Of a stretch of 56,303 bases of DNA, positions 25,299 to 34,443 are shown piece after piece. Both the position numbers and the translations under genes were made by a program. Below the pieces are notes generated by a model. That model searched no databases. It saw nothing but the letters and a program-made list of their open reading frames with translations, and was not told the DNA's origin. The DNA comes from Alphaproteobacteria bacterium UBA6178 (GTDB taxonomy: Bacteria > Pseudomonadota > Alphaproteobacteria > Rickettsiales > UBA3002). Position 1 is the first letter of the stretch. Every line of letters begins with the position of its first letter. The stretch spans positions 41,514-97,816 of the forward strand of contig DITS01000020.1 in the NCBI GenBank assembly GCA_002422205.1, in the 5' to 3' direction.

Positions 25299-26679
25299 GG
25301 AGACTCCCTGTTTGAGTAATAAGCGGTGGGGTTTGATAGTTATCCGGTTGAATCAGCTCGCCGCGCAGACTGTTGGCATGCCCTTGGCTGATATGCACAT
25401 CAACCAACTGCCCGATTAAATGCTCCGCATGCTCGACAATAACCGATTGCAGATACGGGCTTTTACCAATCGTCTGGCCGCTATATTTACCCGGTTTCTC
25501 AATCAAAACCGGCAATGTACGGCCAATCGTTGAGCGGTTAAACGCCGTTTGCTGCGCATTCAGCACATCTTGCAACCGTGCCAGCCGCTCGGCTTTCACC
25601 TCTTCGTTGAGCTGATCATCAATCAGTGCCGCCGGTGTACCAGGGCGCGGGCTGTATTTAAACGAATAGGCTTGCGCATAATGCACGCTTTCCACCAGCC
25701 GCAATGTCGCCTGAAAATCCGCTTCACTCTCTCCCGGAAAACCCACAATAAAATCCGATGACAACGCCAGATCAGGCCGCGCCGCCCGCAGTTTTTCAAT
25801 AATGGCCAGATAATCTGACGCTTTATGTTTACGGTTCATCGCTTTCAGAATTTTGTCCGAACCGGACTGAATCGGCAAATGCAAATAGGGCATCAGCTTC
25901 GCCACATCGCCATGCGCGGCAATCAATGCATCGTCCATATCGCGTGGGTGCGACGTGGTATAGCGAATCCGCTCCAACCCGTCGATACGCGCCAAATGGC
26001 GAATCAACCTACCAAGCGACCACACCTCACCCAAACCGTCTTCGCCATGATACGCGTTCACATTCTGGCCAAGTAGCGTAATCTCCACTACACCGCGCCC
26101 GACATGCTGGCGCACCTCGCGTTCAACCGCCTCCACAGGGCGCGAATATTCCGCCCCACGCGTATAAGGCACCACACAAAATGTGCAGAATTTATCGCAA
26201 CCCTCTTGCACCGACACAAAAGCCGACGCCCCGTCGCTATGCGTGGCATCAGGCAGAAAATCAAACTTCTGCACCTCAGGGAAATCCAGCTCCACCACGC
26301 CACCTGCCGCACGTGCAGCCTTGGTCAGCATTTCCGGCAAATGATGATAGCTTTGCGGCCCGAACACCATATCAATATAGGGCGCGCGCCGCATCATTTC
26401 TGCACCTTCGGCCTGCGCCACACAACCTGCCACGCCAATCATCATCTGCTTGCCATTGCGCGCCAGCTCATCTTTGCGTTCACGAATCCGCCCCAATTCC
26501 GAATAGACCTTTTCCGAGGCTTTCTCACGAATATGGCAGGTATTCAAAATCACCAAATCCGCATCCTCCACCGATTCCGTTTCGCTATAGCCATGCGGGG
26601 CCAGCACATCCTTCATGCGCAACGAATCATACACATTCATCTGGCATCCATAGGTTTTGATATAGACTTTTTTATCCAT
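25273..26679 (-). CDS. miaB: MiaB, tRNA-2-methylthio-N6-dimethylallyladenosine synthase
   Basis: Radical-SAM methylthiotransferase acting on A37 of tRNAs. 468 residues: the UPF0004 domain with three cluster ligands (YGCQMNVYDS, NTCHIRE, GVAGCVAQ), then the radical-SAM CDKFCTFC, and a C-terminal TRAM domain. The two 4Fe-4S clusters depend on Isc machinery like that encoded at 42-48 kb. ATG overlaps the phhB stop by one base (TAATG). Confidence 0.96.
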   Translation of the reverse strand: MDKKVYIKTYGCQMNVYDSLRMKDVLAPHGYSETESVEDADLVILNTCHIREKASEKVYSELGRIRERKDELARNGKQMMIGVAGCVAQAEGAEMMRRAPYIDMVFGPQSYHHLPEMLTKAARAAGGVVELDFPEVQKFDFLPDATHSDGASAFVSVQEGCDKFCTFCVVPYTRGAEYSRPVEAVEREVRQHVGRGVVEITLLGQNVNAYHGEDGLGEVWSLGRLIRHLARIDGLERIRYTTSHPRDMDDALIAAHGDVAKLMPYLHLPIQSGSDKILKAMNRKHKASDYLAIIEKLRAARPDLALSSDFIVGFPGESEADFQATLRLVESVHYAQAYSFKYSPRPGTPAALIDDQLNEEVKAERLARLQDVLNAQQTAFNRSTIGRTLPVLIEKPGKYSGQTIGKSPYLQSVIVEHAEHLIGQLVDVHISQGHANSLRGELIQPDNYQTPPLITQTGSLHVQGKASA

Positions 26680-27014
26680 TACGAGGCAGCCAGCACATCA
26701 ATTTTTGCAGCAACGATAAAATCATTGATATGCAACCCGCCCGCCGAGTGTGTGGTAAGCGTCACTTCCACATAGCCCCAGCCAAACGCCACATCGGGGT
26801 GATGATTCTCTTGCTCAGCGATAATGCTGAACTGCTGCACAAACTCCAACGCCGCCGCGTAATTCTTAAAAGTCCAGCGGCGCATAATCGCTTTGCCATC
26901 GGCGATCAACTGCCATTGCGGCACGTGAGCGCAATGCGCTGTAATCTCGGATGGGCTAAGCGATTCGGCCCCTGCCGAGCAGGCGCTACAATGATCTTCA
27001 GCCAATGATGCCAT
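26679..27014 (-). CDS. phhB: Pterin-4a-carbinolamine dehydratase
   Basis: Recycles tetrahydrobiopterin-type cofactor after aromatic amino acid hydroxylation. 111 residues with the active-site run ENHHPDVAFGWGYVEVTLTTHSAGG and the N-terminal CSAC commonly seen in bacterial forms. It is joined to miaB by a one-base stop/start overlap. No phenylalanine hydroxylase is in the window, so its substrate source here is unknown; some members act as folate-pathway or transcription cofactors. Confidence 0.93.
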   Translation of the reverse strand: MASLAEDHCSACSAGAESLSPSEITAHCAHVPQWQLIADGKAIMRRWTFKNYAAALEFVQQFSIIAEQENHHPDVAFGWGYVEVTLTTHSAGGLHINDFIVAAKIDVLAAS

Positions 27015-27094
27015 GATGATAAACAGTAAAATCCAAAAAAATTTGTTATCACGGCACTTTAATGCTACAGCCTGCGGCGGGTCAAGAGAAGTTT

Positions 27095-27739
27095 ATGACA
27101 GATCAACACGCAACAATCCTCGCATTCGATAGCGCCGTCACTGGCGGCTCGGTTGCCTTAATCCATCAGAACATCCGTTACGAGGCGACCTTGCGTGATG
27201 CAGAATCACAGGCATCTCAATTGGTAAGCTTGATAGAGGACCAGTTAAACGCTGCCGGAATATGGTATGATGCGCTCACATGCGCAGCAGTCACCATCGG
27301 CCCTGGCAGCTTCACCGGCACCCGCATTGCACTGGCCGTCGCCCGCACCTTGCAATTTTCTTTCCCCGATTTACCCATACATCGCTTCACCACGCTGGAA
27401 TGTCTGGCGTCGTCGCACCTTCACCAACCACAAAATCTGCATGCCATCCTCAAAGCAGGCAAAGGCGAAGTCTATTACCAACCCTTCAAGCAGCTTCAGC
27501 CGCTGGCCGATATCGCATTGCTAAAACCCGATTTAACGCTCGATGACGGCATCATCATCGGCAACGCTACCGAGCTTCTGCCCGCCTCACTCACTCCGCG
27601 CTGCACCACCCCTATACTGCCCACAGCCTCTGCAATGCTGGATGCGTTACTGGCAGGTTATCAGCCCCCTACCCGCGCATTAAAGCCACTCTATATCCGT
27701 GCACCCGATGCCAAAATATCCAGCAAAGCCCACATATAA
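27095..27739 (+). CDS. tsaB: TsaB, tRNA threonylcarbamoyladenosine synthesis protein
   Basis: Partner of TsaD in t6A37 synthesis of ANN-decoding tRNAs. With the ATG at 27095 (AAGAGAAG upstream) the product is 214 residues and begins MTDQHATILAFDSAV. Family blocks are SQASQLVSLIEDQL, AVTIGPGSFTGTRIALAVA and HAILKAGKGEVYY. An in-frame ATG at 27062 would add 11 unlikely residues. It is first in a + strand run; rimI, often next to it, is absent here. Confidence 0.93.
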   Translation: MTDQHATILAFDSAVTGGSVALIHQNIRYEATLRDAESQASQLVSLIEDQLNAAGIWYDALTCAAVTIGPGSFTGTRIALAVARTLQFSFPDLPIHRFTTLECLASSHLHQPQNLHAILKAGKGEVYYQPFKQLQPLADIALLKPDLTLDDGIIIGNATELLPASLTPRCTTPILPTASAMLDALLAGYQPPTRALKPLYIRAPDAKISSKAHI

Positions 27740-27810
27740 ACCGCTTTTGCATTGCAACTCCCCCGATTCCGAATAAGATGCGCTAACTCAATTTTTAGAT
27801 AGGTAATGTT

Positions 27811-28398
27811 ATGATACGATATCTGCTTTTACTCCCCCTGCTCACACTCATGGCCTGCGTCGAAGCGCCCGCCAGCCACAGCTATCCGCCGGTTCGCTTC
27901 CAGCAATCCGCACCAATTGGCCTCAATATCCAGTCCGTCGAACTGGTCAAAGAATATCAAAGCCCCTTCGCCCCACCACATGTTGAGCATCAAATGCCCT
28001 ACAGCTTCGAAGATATGCTGCGTCAGTGGAGCACCGACCGCATCAACACGACCGGTCAAGGCGGACGGCTTGAGCTCATCATCAAAGAAGCCAGCATCAA
28101 AGAAGCGCCGCTTCCCCTGACCAAAGGCATCAAAGGCGCGTTCACCAAAGAGCAAAGCGAACGCTACGATGCAAAACTACTCGTCGCCGCTAAGCTTTAT
28201 ACTGCTGACAGCCACTTATTCGCCGCGCAAGCCGAAGTCAGCGTGACGAAATCACGCACGCTGCGGGAAGATGCCACCATCCTTCAGCGTGAGCAGTTGT
28301 TCTACGATATGGGCAAAGAAATCATGACCGCATTCGACACGGAAATCACTCGCCAGATTCGCCAGAATTTTGGTTCCCATATATCGCAACAGTTTTAA
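27811..28398 (+). CDS. Unknown outer-membrane-type lipoprotein
   Basis: 195 residues with a lipoprotein signal peptide and lipobox LMAC (Cys16), so it should be lipidated and finished by Lnt. The mature part is mixed helix/strand, has no recognised domain, and contains LELIIKEASIKEAPLPLTKGIKG-type alternation. The tail is helical (DTEITRQIRQNFGSH). It lies between tsaB and the sulfite exporter gene, 15 bases before the latter, suggesting a shared transcript. Related unnamed lipoproteins occur in alphaproteobacteria. Confidence 0.82.
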   Translation: MIRYLLLLPLLTLMACVEAPASHSYPPVRFQQSAPIGLNIQSVELVKEYQSPFAPPHVEHQMPYSFEDMLRQWSTDRINTTGQGGRLELIIKEASIKEAPLPLTKGIKGAFTKEQSERYDAKLLVAAKLYTADSHLFAAQAEVSVTKSRTLREDATILQREQLFYDMGKEIMTAFDTEITRQIRQNFGSHISQQF

Positions 28399-28413
28399 GC
28401 AAAAGCATGACAC

Positions 28414-29340
28414 GTGTTACAGATCTACCTGCCTATAGCTGAAATGTCCGTTAGTGTGCTGCTAATCCTTGGCCTCGGCGGGATTACCGGCATATTATCG
28501 GGCATGTTCGGCGTCGGCGGTGGATTTTTGATGACACCGTTTCTCATGTTTATCGGCGTGCCGCCGCCCGTTGCGGTTGCCACTTCAGCCAATCAGATCG
28601 TGGCCGCCTCGGTTTCCGGTTTCATGGGCCATTATCACCGAAAGAATGTCGATTTTAAAATGGGAAATCTGCTCTTGCTTGGCGGTCTTATTGGCTCCAG
28701 CCTTGGCGTCTGGCTATTCGATATACTGAAGCAAATGGGCCAGATCGATCTCGTCATTTCCCTGTCCTATGTCATCCTACTCGGCTCCGTCGGCGGGTTA
28801 ATGGCAGTTGAAAGTGGCCGCGTTATCCTCAAGCAGCGTCGGCAAACCACCGCCGCAACGCCAACCGCCACCCGCCAGCATTACATGCTGCACCAACTAC
28901 CATTCAAAATGCGCTTTCCCCGCTCCAAACTCTATATCAGCGCCGTATTGCCCGTCACCATCGGCATCGTCGTCGGCGTCATGGTATCATTAATGGGCAT
29001 CGGCGGCGGGTTTTTAATAATTCCAGCCATGATTTACCTGCTCGGCATGCCCACTTCCGTCGTCATCGGCACTTCCCTTTATCAAATCATTTTCATCACC
29101 GCCCATGTCACCTTGCTGCACGCCATGACCACCCAAACCGTCGATATGATGCTGGCATTTCTACTGCTTATTGGCTCGGTGATCGGTGCCCAGTTTGGCT
29201 CGCGCATTGCCACCCATTTACCCGCCGAAAAATTGCGCGCGCTCATGGCCATACTGGTTTTATCCGTCGCGCTAAAACTGGCATTCGATTTGTTGGTCAC
29301 CCCTAGCAACATCTATTCCCTAAGCGTGGAGCCACTATGA
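28414..29340 (+). CDS. TauE/SafE-family anion (sulfite) exporter
   Basis: 308 residues with about eight hydrophobic helices in two halves. Each half carries a glycine-rich signature: GILSGMFGVGGGFLMTPFL in the first and VSLMGIGGGFLIIPAMIYL in the second. The start is GTG at 28414; an ATG ten codons on is an alternative. The stop overlaps the next gene (ATGA). It is followed by a TIGR02186 protein and a universal stress protein, a conserved alphaproteobacterial trio. Export of sulfite or an organosulfonate is the family-level guess. Confidence 0.92.
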   Translation: MLQIYLPIAEMSVSVLLILGLGGITGILSGMFGVGGGFLMTPFLMFIGVPPPVAVATSANQIVAASVSGFMGHYHRKNVDFKMGNLLLLGGLIGSSLGVWLFDILKQMGQIDLVISLSYVILLGSVGGLMAVESGRVILKQRRQTTAATPTATRQHYMLHQLPFKMRFPRSKLYISAVLPVTIGIVVGVMVSLMGIGGGFLIIPAMIYLLGMPTSVVIGTSLYQIIFITAHVTLLHAMTTQTVDMMLAFLLLIGSVIGAQFGSRIATHLPAEKLRALMAILVLSVALKLAFDLLVTPSNIYSLSVEPL

Positions 29341-30035
29341 AAACCGCGCTAACATTCGTCTATATCTGCCTTATGTTGGCCCCCGCACATGCCAGCCCGA
29401 TTATCGCCGACATCTCAAATCATAAAATCGAAATCCACTCCAGTTTTACCGGCACACAATTGCTGCTGTTTGGCGCCCGCAATGAGCCGGGCGATATCGT
29501 CGTCGTCATCCGCGGGCCCGAACATAACCTCATGATCCGCAAAAAAGAACGCGTGGCAGGTATATGGGTAAACCGCAAACAACATCTGTTTGAATCTGTC
29601 CCCCATTACTATGCGGTCTCCAGCAGCAAATCATTAGAGAATGTCCGTCAATACGGCCTTTTCGATAAACTCGGCATCGATTCACCCGAGCGACAACCGG
29701 ATGAATTCAAAACCGCACTCAATTATTTGCTGGAAGATCAGGGCCTCTACACCGACACACAAGGCGAAATCAGTTTTATGGGTGAAACGCTGTTCAAAGC
29801 AGAATTTATCTTCCCCGATAATTTGCCGCGTGGCACCTATCTGGCTGAGGCCTATTTGATAAGCGATGGCGCATTAAGCGGCGTCCAGATCATTCCCATT
29901 CAGGTATTCAAAACAGGGTTCGATGCGTTCTTATACGACACCGCCCATCATTACAGCTTACTTTATGGTTTATTAGCCGTGGCAATGGCCGCAAGCATCG
30001 GCTGGTTCACCAGCTGGGTATTCCGACGTTTTTAA
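29337..30035 (+). CDS. TIGR02186 family membrane-anchored protein
   Basis: 232 residues: signal peptide (about 1-19, cut after AHA), a periplasmic beta-rich domain (GDIVVVIRGPEHNLMIRKKE, GIWVNRKQ) and a C-terminal transmembrane helix (LLYGLLAVAMAASIGWFTSWV). It matches the alphaproteobacterial family TIGR02186, which regularly follows a TauE/SafE exporter; the function is unknown. It overlaps the exporter by ATGA, so a physical partnership with it is likely (inference). Confidence 0.9.
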   Translation: MKTALTFVYICLMLAPAHASPIIADISNHKIEIHSSFTGTQLLLFGARNEPGDIVVVIRGPEHNLMIRKKERVAGIWVNRKQHLFESVPHYYAVSSSKSLENVRQYGLFDKLGIDSPERQPDEFKTALNYLLEDQGLYTDTQGEISFMGETLFKAEFIFPDNLPRGTYLAEAYLISDGALSGVQIIPIQVFKTGFDAFLYDTAHHYSLLYGLLAVAMAASIGWFTSWVFRRF

Positions 30036-30047
30036 GAGGGGGCGTTT

Positions 30048-30527
30048 ATGTCTGAGAATGCATATATACAATCAAAATATCTGGTCTGCGTTGATCACAC
30101 CGATGTGTCGCGCGCGGCGCTTCGCTTTGCCTGTAGCAAAGCCCGCAAGCGGAATATCCGCATCGACGTGCTGCATGTCATGCCACCGGTTGACGGGCAG
30201 GTGCTAGGCTCCGTAGCCGAAAAAATGCGTCAGGAACAACGCGCCGAAGCCGAAAAGCTATTGCAATCCCTCGCCCATGAGGCAGTAGGCGAATTTGGCA
30301 TCACTCCCAGCCTGTTAATCCGTGAAGGCAAACCCGCCGAGCAAATTCTGGCACAAACGCAGGAAGATTATTTCACCAACATGCTGGTGCTCGGCGTATC
30401 GCCTCAAAGCTCCAGTGGACGCCGTGTTATTTCGGCGCTCACCAGCTACTATGCCGACAAAATGCATATCCCCATCATGCTGGTACCCGGCAATATGAGC
30501 GATGAAGAAATGGAAGCACTCGGCTAG
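30048..30527 (+). CDS. Universal stress protein (UspA family)
   Basis: 159 residues, one Usp domain: VCVDHTDVSRAALRFACSKARK at the start and the ATP-loop-like VLGVSPQSSSGRRVISALTSY near the end. A strong AGAGGGGG ribosome site precedes the ATG. It closes the tsaB to usp run. Its stop TAG and the stop of the convergent RDD gene share the palindrome CTAG at 30524-30527. Confidence 0.92.
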   Translation: MSENAYIQSKYLVCVDHTDVSRAALRFACSKARKRNIRIDVLHVMPPVDGQVLGSVAEKMRQEQRAEAEKLLQSLAHEAVGEFGITPSLLIREGKPAEQILAQTQEDYFTNMLVLGVSPQSSSGRRVISALTSYYADKMHIPIMLVPGNMSDEEMEALG

Positions 30528-31171
30528 GGTTTCTTCAAATATCCGCGCACAAACCGGTACATGCGGTGCAAAATACTGCCCGCCTCATTATAAATCACCA
30601 CCGTATCCGCCATACGGTCATGCCATGCTTGTTTTTTCTTATTAATACCCAGCAATAAAAACCCTAGCATAAAGGGGGGCAGCGACGCATAAAACCCAAG
30701 AAACCGTTTTAAATATTGGCCAAACGCTGGCGGCTCAAGAGTTTCTTTATCAGCAAGTTTTAGCCCCACGATCCATTTTCCAGGCGTCGTATTGAAACCC
30801 ACCCAGCAGCCCAACAGCAACACACCCGCAACAAGCGACTGCATAATGGAATTCATCAGCCATAATTCCGCAAAGCCACTTTCAAACAATCCTTCCACCC
30901 ATAAACGGATATGGTCTTGCGCAGGTGCCCCCTCTAGCAAGGGACTGGCCGTGAGGATAGAATCCATATCAAAATTGCCGTAAATTTTACGTGTCATCCA
31001 GTTAAACAAATCAAAACACAAAAAGACCACCAGCCCCAAATCCATAGCGCTGGCAAAAATCCGGTCCTGCAGAGTAGCGTAAAGTGGCTTCGGATCATCC
31101 GGTCCACGACGGGGCTTTAACCCCATCATACGATTGGAAAAACGATGCAGCCGATCAAAGAAATCTGTCAT
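30524..31171 (-). CDS. RDD-family membrane protein
   Basis: 215 residues with three to four hydrophobic segments (MDLGLVVFLCFDLFNW; SLVAGVLLLGCWVGFN; FYASLPPFMLGFLLLGI) and the RDD-type context TPGKWIVGLKLADKE. The function is unknown. It is the last cistron of the bioF-bioH-bioC-bioD operon, coupled to bioD by ATGA, although nothing in the family links it to biotin. Confidence 0.88.
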   Translation of the reverse strand: MTDFFDRLHRFSNRMMGLKPRRGPDDPKPLYATLQDRIFASAMDLGLVVFLCFDLFNWMTRKIYGNFDMDSILTASPLLEGAPAQDHIRLWVEGLFESGFAELWLMNSIMQSLVAGVLLLGCWVGFNTTPGKWIVGLKLADKETLEPPAFGQYLKRFLGFYASLPPFMLGFLLLGINKKKQAWHDRMADTVVIYNEAGSILHRMYRFVRGYLKKP

Positions 31172-31848
31172 AGCCCTAGCGATAGCAAGTCAGGCGCAAA
31201 TTTCCAAGGGTTATCTGCATCCGCCACCCTTGGCAGCGGCATCACCTCGCAATCCACATTGCCATAATTACGGATAGCCTCCGCCGTTTCTGCCAATCCC
31301 GCATCATCACATGCACTTTGCGATACGATAATTACAGCCGGATCTATCATCGCCATCGTCATCGCATGTAGCGTTAAAAGCGTATGATTAATCGCCCCTA
31401 AATACGATCCGGCAACAAGAATAACCGGAATGTCCAGAGCCATTATCCAGTCAATCACCATCGCCTGCCGATTCAGCGGCACTAACAAACCGCCCACGCC
31501 CTCAATCAGCATCATCTCAGCCGCTTGCATTTCACGCTGGCAAAAACCCACCACTTCTTCCAGCACAATCTGACGGTTCTCGGCCTGCGCCGCCAAATGG
31601 GGCGACACCGGCGCATTAAACCGCCACGGGCTAATCGCATCAATATGCGCCTCATCCGCAGGCAAATCACAGGCCGATAGCAAAATGCGCGTATCACAAC
31701 GTGCAGGACTCATTGGGTCATAGCCGGATACAATCGGCTTCAACGCCTTCACCTGCTTACCTGCCCGACGATATTGATAGGCCAGCGCCGCCGTCACAAA
31801 ACTTTTACCTACGCCAGTACCAATCCCCGTTACAAAATAGCTGCTCAT
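31168..31848 (-). CDS. bioD: BioD, dethiobiotin synthetase
   Basis: ATP-dependent carboxylation of 7,8-diaminopelargonic acid to dethiobiotin. 226 residues with the P-loop GIGTGVGKSFV (residues 8-18, K15), KPIVSGYD and the block EGVGGLLVPL. Coupled by ATGA on both sides (bioC before, RDD after). It receives its substrate from BioA, encoded on the divergent arm. Confidence 0.96.
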   Translation of the reverse strand: MSSYFVTGIGTGVGKSFVTAALAYQYRRAGKQVKALKPIVSGYDPMSPARCDTRILLSACDLPADEAHIDAISPWRFNAPVSPHLAAQAENRQIVLEEVVGFCQREMQAAEMMLIEGVGGLLVPLNRQAMVIDWIMALDIPVILVAGSYLGAINHTLLTLHAMTMAMIDPAVIIVSQSACDDAGLAETAEAIRNYGNVDCEVMPLPRVADADNPWKFAPDLLSLGL

Positions 31849-32600
31849 CCCGCCCCCTTGCGCGCAATGCAGCTTAATGTATTCCAGCTCGCCCGCACCC
31901 CGCGCCCATCCAGATAGGATTGCTCATAAGCCGCTTCAAAAACGGCATATTGGCGCGGTGTCATCAGACTACGCTTGGTACGACGCAACCCTGCCGACGC
32001 CCCTACCCCTTTAATATTGGCCAGCAACGCAGCCACCGTCGGGTAATAAACCGGCTGCATCCGGCATTGCGTTTCCACGATATCGAATCCCGCTTTACGC
32101 ACCTGCGCCAACAAATCAGCCGACCGGTGAAATGCCAGAACATGCCTCGACTCATCCACATTACGAAACGCCGTCTGCAATTCCTGCAATGTCCCTTCCA
32201 CATAACAGGTAAACACCATATACCCGCCTGCCTTCACCACGCGCGCCGCTTCACAAAAAGCCTCTGCCGGTGCGTCCACCCATTGCAGTGCCAGCGATGA
32301 AAACCACACATCATACGCATCCTCGGCAAAAGGCAATGCGCACATATCCCCAACAACAGCGCCCGACTGCGCGCACATAGCAGGTGCAATATCTATCCCG
32401 TCAATATCCCATGCAAGCGCCCGCTTGTCACAATATTGCTGCAAATAGCCAGTGCCACAACCCGCATCTAAAATAGCTGCCCTAACGCCAACATAAGGCA
32501 TAGCCTGCTGTACTGCCGCTTCCAGTACCGTGCGTTGCTGCTGCGCATGCGCATCATAATGCGCCGCTGCTGCACTAAACGCCTGCGCCACTTTATTCAT
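31845..32600 (-). CDS. bioC: BioC, malonyl-ACP O-methyltransferase
   Basis: Methylates malonyl-ACP so that fatty acid synthesis can build the pimeloyl chain. 251 residues with the SAM loop ILDAGCGTG (43-51), and WFSSLALQWVD typical of BioC. ATGA overlaps join it to bioH and bioD. BioH next door removes the methyl ester at the end of chain building. Confidence 0.95.
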   Translation of the reverse strand: MNKVAQAFSAAAAHYDAHAQQQRTVLEAAVQQAMPYVGVRAAILDAGCGTGYLQQYCDKRALAWDIDGIDIAPAMCAQSGAVVGDMCALPFAEDAYDVWFSSLALQWVDAPAEAFCEAARVVKAGGYMVFTCYVEGTLQELQTAFRNVDESRHVLAFHRSADLLAQVRKAGFDIVETQCRMQPVYYPTVAALLANIKGVGASAGLRRTKRSLMTPRQYAVFEAAYEQSYLDGRGVRASWNTLSCIARKGAG

Positions 32601-33289
32601 TGCGCCACCTCCTGATAAAAAGCAGCAATTGCGTCTTTCACCCGCTTGGTATCATGCAAATGCGGCACATGCGCCGCATCCTCAAGGCCCATAAGCTGCG
32701 ATTGAGATAATTTTTGGTGCATCATCTCCGATTGCGCATAGGGTACCACCACATCTTGCTTGCCATGAATCAGCAATGTCGGCGGCAACATCGAATAATC
32801 TTCATGCTCCGCGCTGTAGCGTTGCAGAAAATCCATCCATAGCAGCCAGCGCTCCACCTGTTCAACGCTAGGGTGATGGCCTAAAGCGCCCAGAATGTCA
32901 CGCATCCTACTGTCCCCCTTTACCAGCAAACCATGAAACCGCTTGATGGTTCGCTGGGTATCATCACGGTAATTAGCATAAAATTGCTCAAAGGTTTCTT
33001 GCGGCATGGCGTCTTGCACCGTCTCATCCCGCACATATTGATAGGGCGCAGCAATCATCACCAACGCCTTAGCTTGCAGCACTCCACGCTGAATCAATTG
33101 CCGCGCAATAATCCCGCCCAGCGACCAGCCCACCACCAAATCCACATCCAGTTGCGGCAATATTTCTTTGATGGCATACACCGAGCTATAAGGCGCATAA
33201 TCCACAAATTGCGCATGCGGCAACAGCGACTGCAGCGCGTCATGCGGTTGCGCCCAGCCACTAAAAGCCAGTGTATTAATGCCATCCAT
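32597..33289 (-). CDS. bioH: BioH, pimeloyl-ACP methyl ester esterase
   Basis: Alpha/beta hydrolase that frees pimeloyl-ACP from its methyl ester. 230 residues, slightly short. The nucleophile is S56 in GWSLGG, the probable acid D179 (LLIHGKQDVVVP), and the probable base H207 or H210 (EDAAHVPHLHD). Assignment rests on the triad and the position between bioF and bioC. Other pimeloyl esterases (BioG, BioJ, BioZ-linked types) are possible alternatives. Confidence 0.87.
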   Translation of the reverse strand: MDGINTLAFSGWAQPHDALQSLLPHAQFVDYAPYSSVYAIKEILPQLDVDLVVGWSLGGIIARQLIQRGVLQAKALVMIAAPYQYVRDETVQDAMPQETFEQFYANYRDDTQRTIKRFHGLLVKGDSRMRDILGALGHHPSVEQVERWLLWMDFLQRYSAEHEDYSMLPPTLLIHGKQDVVVPYAQSEMMHQKLSQSQLMGLEDAAHVPHLHDTKRVKDAIAAFYQEVAQ

Positions 33290-34394
33290 GACGCCGCACC
33301 TCTGTAATCAACGCATCAACCTCTTCCTCAGTATGCAACGCCGAAAAGGTGAAACGCAACCGTGCCGTGCCTTGCGGCACCGTTGGTGGACGAATCGCAC
33401 TCACCAAATAACCCGCCTCCGCCAGCGTCTGCGAAGCCTGCAATGCAGCCTCCGCCTCACCAATAATCAATGGCACAATCGCGCTTTGCGCATCAGCCAA
33501 TCCCACCGCATGGCTGAATTGCTGCGCATATCCCAGCGCCTTAGCTCCCAAATCGGACTGCGCCACCATTATACGCAGCGCCGCCAACGAAGCTGCCAAA
33601 GTAGCCGGTGGCAAAGCCGTCGTATAAATGGCATTCCGCGCCGTGTTTTTAATCAAATCAATCACCGCCCGAGAGGCACACACATACCCTCCCAGACTCC
33701 CCGCCGCCTTCGATAATGTCCCGATTTGTATATCTACCGGATAACTCTCAACCACACCCAGCCCATGCGCATCATCGCTCAGCACCCATGCATCATGTGC
33801 TTTTGCCAATTCCGAAATCGCTTCCAACGGCGCGCAATCACCATCCATACTAAACACCGTTTCACTCAGTATCAGGCAATGCTGATACTGCTCCCGATGC
33901 TTGGTCAGCAACTGTTCAAGATGCTGCATATCATTATGCGCAAACCGTATAAATTTCGCGCCCGATAGCTGCGCCGCATCCACCATACAGGCATGGCATA
34001 ATTTATCGGCAAGTATCAAATCCCCCTTGCCCATCAATGCGCACACACCCCCTAGCGTCGCCATATAACCGCTACTAAATACACAAGTGGCCTCCGTCTG
34101 CTTCATGCCGCAAAGCTGCTGCTCCAACTCCGCATAAAGTGGGTTCTCGCCGGTCACATAGCGCGACGCCCCAGCCCCCGCCCCATATAAATGCAGCGCA
34201 ATCTGCGCTGCTGCCAGCACATCCGGCTGACGGCTAAGCCCCAAATAGTCATTGCTGCTAAACGATAAAAGCTTCCGCCCGCCGCGCTCCACCCACATAC
34301 CTTCCAACGGCGAGGTAGTAATCGGCATACGCCATAATCCCTGCTTATCGAGCGCCTCCAGTCGGCTTTCCGCCATGTCGTCTAATGCTGGCAT
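33276..34394 (-). CDS. bioF: BioF, 8-amino-7-oxononanoate synthase
   Basis: PLP enzyme joining alanine and pimeloyl-ACP. 372 residues with SSNDYLGLS, SDDAHGLG (H210) and the PLP lysine K229 in GTLSKAAGSLGG. It overlaps bioH by 14 bases and is first on the minus-strand bio arm, 49 bases from bioB. No clear BirA- or BioR-type operator was seen in that gap. Confidence 0.96.
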   Translation of the reverse strand: MPALDDMAESRLEALDKQGLWRMPITTSPLEGMWVERGGRKLLSFSSNDYLGLSRQPDVLAAAQIALHLYGAGAGASRYVTGENPLYAELEQQLCGMKQTEATCVFSSGYMATLGGVCALMGKGDLILADKLCHACMVDAAQLSGAKFIRFAHNDMQHLEQLLTKHREQYQHCLILSETVFSMDGDCAPLEAISELAKAHDAWVLSDDAHGLGVVESYPVDIQIGTLSKAAGSLGGYVCASRAVIDLIKNTARNAIYTTALPPATLAASLAALRIMVAQSDLGAKALGYAQQFSHAVGLADAQSAIVPLIIGEAEAALQASQTLAEAGYLVSAIRPPTVPQGTARLRFTFSALHTEEEVDALITEVRRHGWH

Positions 34395-34416
34395 TTTCGT
34401 TTCCCGTCGCTATGAT
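34388..34416 (+). promoter_or_regulatory. Probable bioB promoter
   Basis: CTGGCA (4/6 to -35), a 17-base spacer, TATGAT (5/6 to -10). The transcript would start about 20 bases before the bioB ATG. The -35 lies over the bioF start codon, so transcription from the two arms should interfere. Confidence 0.5.
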
Positions 34417-34443
34417 GCATGCCGTATGACTACAGGAGTGAGT

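Noticed and set aside
34395..34443. BirA or BioR operator between bioF and bioB
   Set aside because: No TTGTAAACC-type or TTATMKATAA-type palindrome is visible in the gap.
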